From the NCBI RefSeq assembly GCF_036492635.1, contig NZ_AP025305.1, positions 1,550,001 to 1,614,000 on the forward strand: a stretch of DNA of 64,000 nucleotides. Reading direction: 5' to 3'. Position 1 is the first letter of the stretch, and each line of letters begins with the position of its first letter. Source of the stretch: Aureibacter tunicatorum. Lineage in GTDB: Bacteria > Bacteroidota > Bacteroidia > Cytophagales > Cyclobacteriaceae. Shown one piece after another: positions 26,869 through 34,131 of the stretch. The notes below the pieces were generated by a model. That model did not search any database. It was not told the DNA's origin and saw nothing but the letters and a program-made list of their open reading frames with translations. The position numbers and the translations under genes were made by a program.

Positions 26869-26915
26869 CAAAAATAATACATAAAATAACGCTTAAAAAG
26901 CAAACATATTGTTTG
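26869..26915 (-). promoter_or_regulatory. Candidate promoter and inverted repeat upstream of the ECF sigma gene
   Basis: Minus-strand TATTTTTG (26876-26869) matches the TAnnTTTG core. Further upstream CAAACA-TAT-TGTTTG (26901-26915) is an inverted repeat with two perfect 6-bp arms that overlaps the expected -33 area. The spacing is longer than the consensus, so the repeat may be an operator. Confidence 0.3.
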
Positions 26916-27044
26916 TTTTAAAGTTATTTGAAAATTATATAAAAAAGTTGTTTTAGGATAATAAAAATGACTCAATTGAATGGTGTCGGCAAATAGGCTT
27001 TATTTCAGCTTATTGTAACTATACTGATATGATTATTTTATTTT

Positions 27045-27974
27045 TTAACTTTTGTCAAAATTTTCTGATTTGCTCTCATATGTCCATGAGGCAAGGCCCG
27101 AGCCGACTAATAATAAAATGCCTCCCATGATATGGCGCAATGTCAATGGCTCCAGTTCCAATAAATCTTGATCTAGAGACAACAACGCGTACATCATTCC
27201 CAATGTTATGATGGGTGAGAGTATCATGATAAGGGATACTTTAGAGGCTTCAATGTATTGATATGACTTTATGAAGAAAGAAAATGCAAATACATTGATT
27301 ATTGTCATTAGTCCGACGACAAGCCAAGCTGTTTGATTAAGTGTCGTTAAACTATTCAAATCGACGAAAGGCAACATGATTATCGATGCGATAAAAAAAG
27401 TAAACATGTTCAAAACGCATGGTGGAACTTTGTCGGTAAGTTTTTTTTGAGCCAAGCAATAACCAGCCCATGCAAATTCGGCGATAAGAATTAATAATAG
27501 TCCTTTGTTAAGCGTTGAGGTGTCTAGATAAGAGATGGAAGCCGAGTAAAATGTCGCTAGCCCAATCAAACTTAACGCTAGTCCAAGTTTCTGCCATTTC
27601 ACCATTCTTTCATTAAGAAAGATCATGCCGCCAACAATGACAAGGATGTCTCCCAAAGGATCAAAAATAGTAGCCACATCGGCAAGAAGATTGTCTACGG
27701 CATAACTGAATAATAGCACGTAAAGGATTTGCAGCATGGCAGAGCCAGACATGGGAAGAAAGTTGGCTTTGATTAGCTTAAGGTCAAATGATTTGATAGC
27801 GTTGCTGTAAAAAAATAAAATCACACTTCCCAGCAAGTATTGAAGCCATACGATTAACATTGGTTCGGCAATATCAAGTCCGATTTTCAATGCGATAATC
27901 TCACCTCCAAATAAAAAGGCTCCCAGAAAAGCCAAAGAAAACCCTTTTAATTGTTTGCTCATAGTTTCACGCAT
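27045..27974 (-). CDS. EamA/DMT-family transporter
   Basis: 309 residues with ten predicted membrane helices in two EamA repeats (about 8-140 and 150-295), the second starting near LLLILIAEFAWAGYCLAQKK. It is an inner-membrane metabolite exporter or importer of the drug/metabolite transporter superfamily; the substrate cannot be predicted. The start at 27974 is supported by a purine-rich TTAGGAAAAT upstream; an ATG four codons later is an alternative. It begins 27 bp after the phosphopantetheinyl transferase gene and probably shares its transcript. Confidence 0.85.
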   Translation of the reverse strand: MRETMSKQLKGFSLAFLGAFLFGGEIIALKIGLDIAEPMLIVWLQYLLGSVILFFYSNAIKSFDLKLIKANFLPMSGSAMLQILYVLLFSYAVDNLLADVATIFDPLGDILVIVGGMIFLNERMVKWQKLGLALSLIGLATFYSASISYLDTSTLNKGLLLILIAEFAWAGYCLAQKKLTDKVPPCVLNMFTFFIASIIMLPFVDLNSLTTLNQTAWLVVGLMTIINVFAFSFFIKSYQYIEASKVSLIMILSPIITLGMMYALLSLDQDLLELEPLTLRHIMGGILLLVGSGLASWTYESKSENFDKS

Positions 27975-28001
27975 ATTTTCCTAAGAAACATGCAAAAGGT
28001 C

Positions 28002-28652
28002 TTAGATGTTTGTCGGATATGCGCAATATGACATGGCGAAATCACCTTCTAGGATATAATGAATCTTAATTATGTCATTGAATGCTTTGGAGCGAATCAG
28101 CATGGATAATTGGCCATTTGGATTTAGTTCATACTGTTGTATTTCCATTTCGTTTTTGAAGGACAGTTTGTGCTGGGCAAGCAATTTGTAAACGGCTTCT
28201 TTAGCAGTCCAAGCGATGCATAGCTTATCTATGTTTTTGCCTGAAAATCGTGCTTCTTCTTCGTTTTGAAATTTATGGGAAACCCTTTGAAGCTTTGGTC
28301 TGCATAGTTCAATATCAACTCCGCAGCTTTTGGATGAGTTGGAAATAATTGCCGCGGCATAGGGATAACTGTGGGAGATGGAAATGGATGAGTCGTTATC
28401 GATAAGTTCCGGTTGTTTGTAAACGTTTTTGTGTATGCCTTTGTATTGCAACCCTATGGATTCTGTTAGTTGTTTCGCTAAAATTCTGGCAGCCAGTCTT
28501 TCAAGTCTTTTATTATGATTGTTAGTGTTTGATAGCACGAACTTGGCATCTTCAGGATGGCAAATTGCTAGCATTTCTTCAAGGCTTTCTTCTATAAGCC
28601 AAATTCCTACGACTGTGCTGGACTCTTTATTAAATGAATGTATTATGGGCAT
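28002..28652 (-). CDS. 4'-phosphopantetheinyl transferase superfamily protein (Sfp-like)
   Basis: 216 residues from the ATG at 28652; the longer frame would need a TTG start. It has SISHSYPYAAAI, the Mg-binding GVDIELCR and the WTAKEAVYKLL motif, in the two-lobe arrangement of Sfp/AcpT-type enzymes. These transfer the phosphopantetheine arm from CoA to a serine of acyl or peptidyl carrier proteins. No carrier protein gene is nearby, so it may serve fatty acid synthesis or a secondary metabolism cluster elsewhere. First gene of an operon with the EamA transporter. Confidence 0.9.
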   Translation of the reverse strand: MPIIHSFNKESSTVVGIWLIEESLEEMLAICHPEDAKFVLSNTNNHNKRLERLAARILAKQLTESIGLQYKGIHKNVYKQPELIDNDSSISISHSYPYAAAIISNSSKSCGVDIELCRPKLQRVSHKFQNEEEARFSGKNIDKLCIAWTAKEAVYKLLAQHKLSFKNEMEIQQYELNPNGQLSMLIRSKAFNDIIKIHYILEGDFAMSYCAYPTNI

Positions 28653-28792
28653 ATATTTTAACGTTCGATACAAAAGATTAGGAAAAAAACGTTTAGCGGA
28701 GTAAATCTAATTGTTTTATTTTTATTATTTGATCTATTTTGCAAAACTGTGGCTTTAAATCCACGTAGGCTATTTCATTGATTAAAATAAAT

Positions 28793-29722
28793 ATGATGAG
28801 AGCAAAAATTACTGTTGATAAGAAAAATACCTTTACGGGACATAAAGAACCTGTTTACACGCTTTTGCAAGGCAAGGAAGATAATACTTTTTATTCTGCC
28901 GCAGGAGATGGAATGGTAGTGGAATGGGATATGGAAAAACCAGAGGAAGGAAGACTTGTGGCTAAAGTTCCATCATCGGTGTATGGTATTTGTTATCATC
29001 AAGAGAGAAATTTGCTGATTATTGGACAAAACTTCCAGGGCCTTCATTTTGTGGATGCGGATAGCCGAAAAGAAATCAAGAACCTTAAAATTACCACTTC
29101 TTCGATTTTTGATATACAAGTTGACAGCGGTCGCGCGTATGTAGCATGTGGCGATGGTGAATTGGTTGTGGTGGATTTAGATACTTGCACCATAACTAAA
29201 CGCATCAAAAATAGCGAGAAAAGCGCAAGGTCAATCAGTTTGAACCCTGCCAACAATCATATGGCCGTTGGCTATAGTGATAATAAAATAAGAGTTTACG
29301 ATACGACAACTTGTGAGTTGATTAAAGTTATTGAAGGGCATGAGAATTCAGTGTTTTCGGTAAAATATTCTCCAGACGGTCTTCATTTGTTGAGCGGGTC
29401 AAGAGACGCGCATTTGAAAATCTGGAATACAGAAGCGGAATATGCGCTTCATAAATCAATTGTCGCTCATATGTACACAGTAAACAATATTGATTTTAGC
29501 AAGGATGGTAAGCATTTTGCGACTTGCAGCATGGATAAGACCATAAAAGTTTGGGACGCTTCATCATTCCGATTATTGAAAGTAATAGACAAGTCCAGAC
29601 ACGCGGGGCACGGCACGTCTGTGAATAAGTTGTTATGGAGTGTAAATGATATGAATTTATTTTCTTGCAGTGATGACAGATCCATTTCGCATTGGGTTAT
29701 AAACGAAGGTCAAGCCTTATAA
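28793..29722 (+). CDS. WD40-repeat protein
   Basis: About 309 residues from the ATG at 28793 (28796 is equally possible; the TTG further upstream is unlikely). It forms a single seven-bladed beta-propeller. WD repeats are clear at FTGHKEPVYTL...VVEWD, ARSISLNPANNHMAVGYSD, IEGHENSVFSVKYSPDGLHL...LKIWN and VAHMYTVNNIDFSKDGKHF...IKVWD. There is no signal peptide, so it is cytosolic. Similar single-propeller proteins are conserved in Cytophagales; their partners are unknown. The gene diverges from the phosphopantetheinyl transferase operon. Confidence 0.88.
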   Translation: MMRAKITVDKKNTFTGHKEPVYTLLQGKEDNTFYSAAGDGMVVEWDMEKPEEGRLVAKVPSSVYGICYHQERNLLIIGQNFQGLHFVDADSRKEIKNLKITTSSIFDIQVDSGRAYVACGDGELVVVDLDTCTITKRIKNSEKSARSISLNPANNHMAVGYSDNKIRVYDTTTCELIKVIEGHENSVFSVKYSPDGLHLLSGSRDAHLKIWNTEAEYALHKSIVAHMYTVNNIDFSKDGKHFATCSMDKTIKVWDASSFRLLKVIDKSRHAGHGTSVNKLLWSVNDMNLFSCSDDRSISHWVINEGQAL

Positions 29723-29739
29723 CTTGCTCTTTTATTGCT

Positions 29740-29820
29740 ATGCCAAGATTATTTTATTGTCTGTATTAAAATTCTTTGAAAAATTATTAAAAAAAATCAT
29801 TCAAAATTGTAGCTTGGCAT
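29740..29820 (+). other. Nested inverted repeats between the WD40 and DivIVA genes
   Basis: ATGCCAAG (29740-29747) pairs with CTTGGCAT (29813-29820). Inside it TTTGAA (29775-29780) pairs with TTCAAA (29800-29805). The A+T-rich spacer is 65 nt. It may be a large terminator-like fold or a leader of the DivIVA gene. Confidence 0.3.
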
Positions 29821-29898
29821 CACAAATATTTTTCAAAATCACGAGAATATTTTATAAATTGTAATTCAATCCATTTTTCTTTAACAAAGCGGTGAATC

Positions 29899-30831
29899 AT
29901 GAAAGTTACTCCATTAGAAATAAGACAAAAATCTTTTGAACGAGTATTCAGAGGGTATGACAAAGAAGAAGTAGAAGCTTATCTTCAGTCATTGTCTCAA
30001 GAATGGGAGAGGCTATTGGATAAAAACAAAGAGCTTAACATGAAGCTTGAGAATGCTCAAAAAGAGCTTGAAAAGTTGCATGAAGTGGAAAGCTCATTAT
30101 TCAAAACGCTCAAAACTGCAGAAGACACAAGTCAAAATATTCTCAATCAAGCAAATCAAAAAGCGGCCTTGAAAATCAAGGAAGCAACCATGGAGGCTGA
30201 GAAAACGGTAAGAGACGCGAATACCGATGCTGAGAAAACGATAAGGGATGCCAATACTGATGCTGAGGAAACGAATAACAAAGCTCAAAAAGAAGCTGAA
30301 GAGATCGTTTCAAACGCTGAAAAGCATGCTAAGCAGATCATGGATCACATGTTGGAGCAGATTAAGGAAATGGAATACCACTTTAGAGAATTAGAAGACA
30401 CTAAAGTGAATTTGACTCGTGACCTTACTCGTATTGCCACTCAAATCAATAGCAAAGTGGCTGACGCTGACAATAGCGGCAAAGGTTATCGTTCTAAAAT
30501 TGACGAGCTTGTTCAGAAAGCGAAAATGACGCATAGATTCGCTAGCGATTTGAAAAAAATGGAAGAGTTGGTTGATGGCGATTTGACAGGATTGGAAGCT
30601 GAGGAATTGGAGACTTTGAATGAGGAAGTTGTTCAGAAAGAAGTCAAAGAGTCGACTAGCGCTCAAATCGAAGAGGAGGAATTGAAAGAGGCTCCGCAGT
30701 ATGTTCATTCTGACTTTGCGGAAGAAAAGAAAGAATACGCGGAAATGCCAATGGAAGTGAAAAGTCCTGAAAATGAATCAATAGAATTCGAGAAAAAGAA
30801 AAAAGGATCTTTTTTCGATGATTTGGATTGA
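29899..30831 (+). CDS. DivIVA-domain protein with 11-residue coiled-coil repeats
   Basis: 310 residues. Residues 1-65 match the DivIVA N-terminal domain (TPLEIRQKSFERVFRGYDKEEVEAYL), which binds curved membranes. Residues about 78-154 show an 11-residue period; AEKTVRDANTD (100-110) and AEKTIRDANTD (111-121) are nearly identical tandem copies, followed by diverged copies at 122, 133 and 144. Such a hendecad pattern suggests a right-handed or straight coiled coil. The C-terminal 90 residues are acidic and disordered. DivIVA is typical of Gram-positives and also occurs in Bacteroidota, where its role in poles, division or gliding is poorly known. Confidence 0.88.
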   Translation: MKVTPLEIRQKSFERVFRGYDKEEVEAYLQSLSQEWERLLDKNKELNMKLENAQKELEKLHEVESSLFKTLKTAEDTSQNILNQANQKAALKIKEATMEAEKTVRDANTDAEKTIRDANTDAEETNNKAQKEAEEIVSNAEKHAKQIMDHMLEQIKEMEYHFRELEDTKVNLTRDLTRIATQINSKVADADNSGKGYRSKIDELVQKAKMTHRFASDLKKMEELVDGDLTGLEAEELETLNEEVVQKEVKESTSAQIEEEELKEAPQYVHSDFAEEKKEYAEMPMEVKSPENESIEFEKKKKGSFFDDLD

Positions 30832-30894
30832 TAAAGGAAAATAAGCTCTTTCCCATTATTTATTGATATGGCTGGGAAATGCTTGCATTATTCT

Positions 30895-30933
30895 TATCTT
30901 TGCAGTTCGCCTTGTTGAGAAATCAGCGAGGCG
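30895..30933 (+). promoter_or_regulatory. Candidate promoter and 5' hairpin upstream of folB
   Basis: TATCTTTG (30895-30902) is an exact TAnnTTTG match. Starting 6 bp later, 30908-30917 pairs with 30924-30933 as a 10-bp stem (two G-U pairs) with a 6-nt loop. A transcript starting here would open with this hairpin and have a leader of about 150 nt before folB. It could protect the mRNA 5' end or belong to a small RNA. Confidence 0.4.
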
Positions 30934-31056
30934 TATTCGTTTAAATATTTCAAAAAAATACTCGGAAAGTTTTTAAATAGTTTGATGCAATCGTTAAAGT
31001 TGTGTTCGGGTGAAATTTTAGCGCCAGCTTTCCGTTGATCGTAAAAAGGCTTGAAT

Positions 31057-31506
31057 ATGGGGAAGATATGTCTTGAAGGTTTGGAGTTCTATGCTTATCA
31101 TGGTTTTTATGAAGAAGAGCAAAAGATAGGAAATAAATATGAAATTAATATAGAAGTTGATGCGGACTTCAACGATGGTGCGGTGAATGATGATTTGATC
31201 GGAACGATAAGTTATGAGGACTTGTACAGAATCATCAAAAAAGAGATGGAGATAAAGTCAAAATTGCTTGAGCATGTTGGTTATCGTATCATCAAGAAAA
31301 TTTTCAAATTGCATCCTGCGGTGGAAAAGGTTCGATTGGAAGTGGTGAAGTTCAATCCGCCGATCGGAGGGATTTGCCGAAAAGCTAAAATAGTGCTTGA
31401 TGAAACAAATGATACTATAGCGTTGAAAGACAGTGTTCTCAATAATATTGAGGACGATCATTTTGGTTTGCCCAAATTCAATGAACTTTCGATAGATGAT
31501 AATTAA
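31057..31506 (+). CDS. folB: Dihydroneopterin aldolase
   Basis: 149 residues from the ATG at 31057 (an upstream TTG would add two residues). It matches FolB: the start GKICLEGLEFYAYHGFYEEEQKIG holds the substrate-binding Tyr and Glu, EIDV-type strands follow (YEINIEVDADF), then ISYEDLYRII and the C-terminal VRLEVVKFNPPI. It converts dihydroneopterin to 6-hydroxymethyl-dihydropterin and glycolaldehyde in folate synthesis. The next enzyme of the pathway, folK, is also in this window (42339-42824) but in a separate transcription unit. Confidence 0.92.
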   Translation: MGKICLEGLEFYAYHGFYEEEQKIGNKYEINIEVDADFNDGAVNDDLIGTISYEDLYRIIKKEMEIKSKLLEHVGYRIIKKIFKLHPAVEKVRLEVVKFNPPIGGICRKAKIVLDETNDTIALKDSVLNNIEDDHFGLPKFNELSIDDN

Positions 31507-31530
31507 TTCGAAGTAACATCAAAATATAAG

Positions 31531-31560
31531 AAAGCCATCGTGAGATGGCTTTTGTGTTTT
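31531..31560. terminator. Terminator of folB, shared with the convergent outer-membrane gene
   Basis: AAAGCCATC (31531-31539), GTGA loop, GATGGCTTT (31544-31552), then TTGTGTTTTT. Confidence 0.85.
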
Positions 31561-32414
31561 TATTTGTTTTTGGAGAGGTTGATAGCTCCTCCAATAAGTA
31601 TATTGCCTTGCAGAAAGAAGAAATGCTGGCTTGCTTTGTCTGAAGTGCTAGGAGTTGTTCTGATATCAGGCATATGAATGAACCCGCCTTTACCCTCGGA
31701 TTGTATGAAGAAGTGCTTGAAGAACTTGAGGTGAAGCCCTACTTTTGCGGAAAGGCCATATCCCGCTAAATGAAAATCATCATGTCTTTCATTGTTCAAT
31801 AGCGTTGCATTGGTTTTTGGAAGCAATGCGCCGACTCCCACACCTTCAGTCAAGTAAAGTTCGAAATGTTTTGATTGGATTTTCAGCCATTCGAAAACAT
31901 CATCGGACCTGCTTAATTCGACATTGATATAATTGAGCCCGTCAGTATGCTCGAATACCAAAAAGTCTTTTGCTAGTATAATATCATCATTATTGTAAAC
32001 TCCGTCATACGGTGTGCCTGTTTCATTGATATGACCGTTGATTTTTACAGTCTGGTCTTGCACCATGACATATTTCATGTGATCGACGCCTATTGATATA
32101 TCGTATTTGTCGTTGATGAAGTACCCAATGCGCATATTGGTTTGCGGCAAGGTGATATTGCTTGGTTTGAAGTAATTTTCATAGCTAAATTCGGATTGCC
32201 TGTCCTTGGCTTTCACATCCTTAAGCGTGAAATCGTAATTGTCTCCTTTGAAGTGTATATCGGAATTTGTGTAACCAGACCAGTTCCATCCCCAGTAGAA
32301 GTATAATTCTCCTTTTCTGCCTTTTTTCCCAATTTGTTTGTCCGGGATAGTATGTTGAGCGAATAGATTTAAGGTTATGAATGCCATTAAAAGGCTTAGC
32401 GTAATGTGTTTCAT
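31560..32414 (-). CDS. Predicted outer-membrane beta-barrel protein
   Basis: 284 residues with a signal peptide (about 1-19, ending FAQ). The mature part has alternating amphipathic strands such as GELYFYWGWNWSGYTNS, NMRIGYFINDKYDISIG and HFFLQGNILIGGAINL, and a C-terminal strand typical of small porin-like barrels. It belongs to the type of uncharacterised Bacteroidota outer-membrane proteins with a W-G-W-N motif after the signal peptide. No enzymatic residues are recognisable. It is convergent with folB. Confidence 0.72.
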   Translation of the reverse strand: MKHITLSLLMAFITLNLFAQHTIPDKQIGKKGRKGELYFYWGWNWSGYTNSDIHFKGDNYDFTLKDVKAKDRQSEFSYENYFKPSNITLPQTNMRIGYFINDKYDISIGVDHMKYVMVQDQTVKINGHINETGTPYDGVYNNDDIILAKDFLVFEHTDGLNYINVELSRSDDVFEWLKIQSKHFELYLTEGVGVGALLPKTNATLLNNERHDDFHLAGYGLSAKVGLHLKFFKHFFIQSEGKGGFIHMPDIRTTPSTSDKASQHFFFLQGNILIGGAINLSKNK

Positions 32415-32593
32415 ATTGATACAGTGTAAAAGTAGTGTTAGTTATTTAGTTCTAATTTAAATAAAATATATATTACTGATTGAAATAATTTATTTAAAAA
32501 TTAGTAACAGACAATATTTTACACTGATGTTATATTCAAGATTTGAAAAGTTTAATAAATTTTCATATTTGATCGTTTTTTGGGGATAAAAAA

Positions 32594-32614
32594 AGCCAGA
32601 TAATATATCTGGCT
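32594..32614 (-). terminator. Terminator of the DEAD-box helicase gene
   Basis: AGCCAGATA and TATCTGGCT (9-bp stem, 3-nt loop) followed on the minus strand by TTTTTTT. Confidence 0.88.
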
Positions 32615-32640
32615 GGAAAAAAGAGTGTCTTTTTAATTGG

Positions 32641-33945
32641 TTATCGGTCTTGTTCTTCTCTTAAATAAGTAGCAAGCAATTTTTCCAATAGCTCGTCTTT
32701 GCTTAAGTGGGAAAGGATGTTTTTAAACTCATTTTTAGTGATGGCATCCAATTTATTGCCTATAGGTTTTTCTTTCGACACTTTTTTAGCCCATATCATG
32801 GCTTTGCTGACCAATTGGTCTTTTGCGCTGGGCACTTCGACCTGATGAGCTTTGATATTTAAAGTATCAAAGATTTCCAGTAATTTGATTTTTTCTTCTT
32901 CAAATGCGAAGGATAAGCAAATGCCTGCATTGCCGATTCTGGATGTTCTTCCGCTTCTGTGAGTATAAGCTTCGCTTGTGTCAGGAATATGGTATTGAAT
33001 TACAAATGATACATCAGGTATATCTACGCCTCTTGAGGCTACATCAGTAGCGATCAAAATGGAAATATTACCTTCTCTGTATTGATCCATTACTTTGTTT
33101 CTCAACCCTTGCGGCAAGTCTCCGTGTATTGCACCGCAGGAGATTTTTTTTGCAGAAAGCTGTTTGTAGAGCTTTTGTACTCCGGATTTAGTTCTACAGA
33201 AGATGATTCCTTTTTTATCAGACCATTCAGACAAAGAGTTAATCAATGCTCCTGATTTTTCTTCAGGGCTTACCAACATGTACCTGTGTTCGATCATCTG
33301 GTTTTGCTTTTCTTCACTCTCAGCTCTAACCTGAATGAGCTCTTTGTTTAGATACTTTTTGATAAGACCTTTGATCTCAACGGGCATGGTGGCTGAGAAA
33401 AGCCAAGTTGAATAGTGTCTGTTGGCTGTGGATAATATTTTGTCAATATCAGTTTGGTAGCCTTTGAGCAACATTTCGTCCGCCTCGTCAAAAACAACAT
33501 ATTTAACAGTGGACAAATCGATGACTTTTCGTTCGATTAAGTCCACCATTCTTCCCGGAGTAGCAACAAGAACTTGAGTACCGTTGCTGATCTCTTTTGC
33601 TTGGCTTTTTAGAGACATTCCTCCATAGATAGCGTTGACCTTAAGACCTTCGATGCCTTCTGCTAAAAAAGAAAGTTCGTTGCCAACTTGCTCGCAGAGC
33701 TCTCTTGTAGGCACAAGTACGATTCCTTGCGTTTTTCCAGTGCTATTGTCGATAAGGCTCAAAAGCGGTGCTCCAAATGCATAAGTTTTGCCAGTGCCTG
33801 TAGCAGACTGCCCAACGAAGTCGCCTTCATGTTTTAATAGCAAGGGAATTGTTTGAGCTTGCATTTTGCTTGGGATTGTGATCCCTTTATGATGAAGGTT
33901 GTCAACGATTTTTTTATTCAATTGGCTTGACGAAAAACTTTTCAT
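32641..33945 (-). CDS. DEAD-box ATP-dependent RNA helicase
   Basis: 434 residues from the ATG at 33945 (the longer frame adds 10 unmatched residues). All helicase motifs are present in order: Q motif region with PSKMQAQTIP, motif I SATGTGKT, Ia PTRELCEQ, Ib TPGRMVDL, II DEAD, III SAT, IV GIIFCRT, V ATDVASRGVDIP and VI HRSGRTSRIG. The C-terminal tail after the second RecA domain is short (about 65 residues) and has no DbpA-type RNA-binding domain. It probably acts in ribosome assembly or mRNA turnover, often cold-induced in this family. It is monocistronic. Confidence 0.94.
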   Translation of the reverse strand: MKSFSSSQLNKKIVDNLHHKGITIPSKMQAQTIPLLLKHEGDFVGQSATGTGKTYAFGAPLLSLIDNSTGKTQGIVLVPTRELCEQVGNELSFLAEGIEGLKVNAIYGGMSLKSQAKEISNGTQVLVATPGRMVDLIERKVIDLSTVKYVVFDEADEMLLKGYQTDIDKILSTANRHYSTWLFSATMPVEIKGLIKKYLNKELIQVRAESEEKQNQMIEHRYMLVSPEEKSGALINSLSEWSDKKGIIFCRTKSGVQKLYKQLSAKKISCGAIHGDLPQGLRNKVMDQYREGNISILIATDVASRGVDIPDVSFVIQYHIPDTSEAYTHRSGRTSRIGNAGICLSFAFEEEKIKLLEIFDTLNIKAHQVEVPSAKDQLVSKAMIWAKKVSKEKPIGNKLDAITKNEFKNILSHLSKDELLEKLLATYLREEQDR

Positions 33946-34131
33946 TTTAATGGAGTAATAGTTGTTAATAGCCAAGGCTTTTGTTGAAGCCCAAGCGAAT
34001 TTAATGCAAAGCTACCTTATCTGATCGACAAGAGAAAAATCAAAGAAGATTTTGTTCGTGAAATATTACATAGTGGAATTCTAAACGAATTTCTATTTAG
34101 CTTGTTGAAAACATGTTTGAAGGAATGAACT

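Noticed and set aside
29740-31050. Possible tRNA or other classical RNA gene in the gaps around the DivIVA gene
   Set aside because: No T-loop GTTCRANYC, acceptor pairing or CCA end found here or in the other intergenic gaps.
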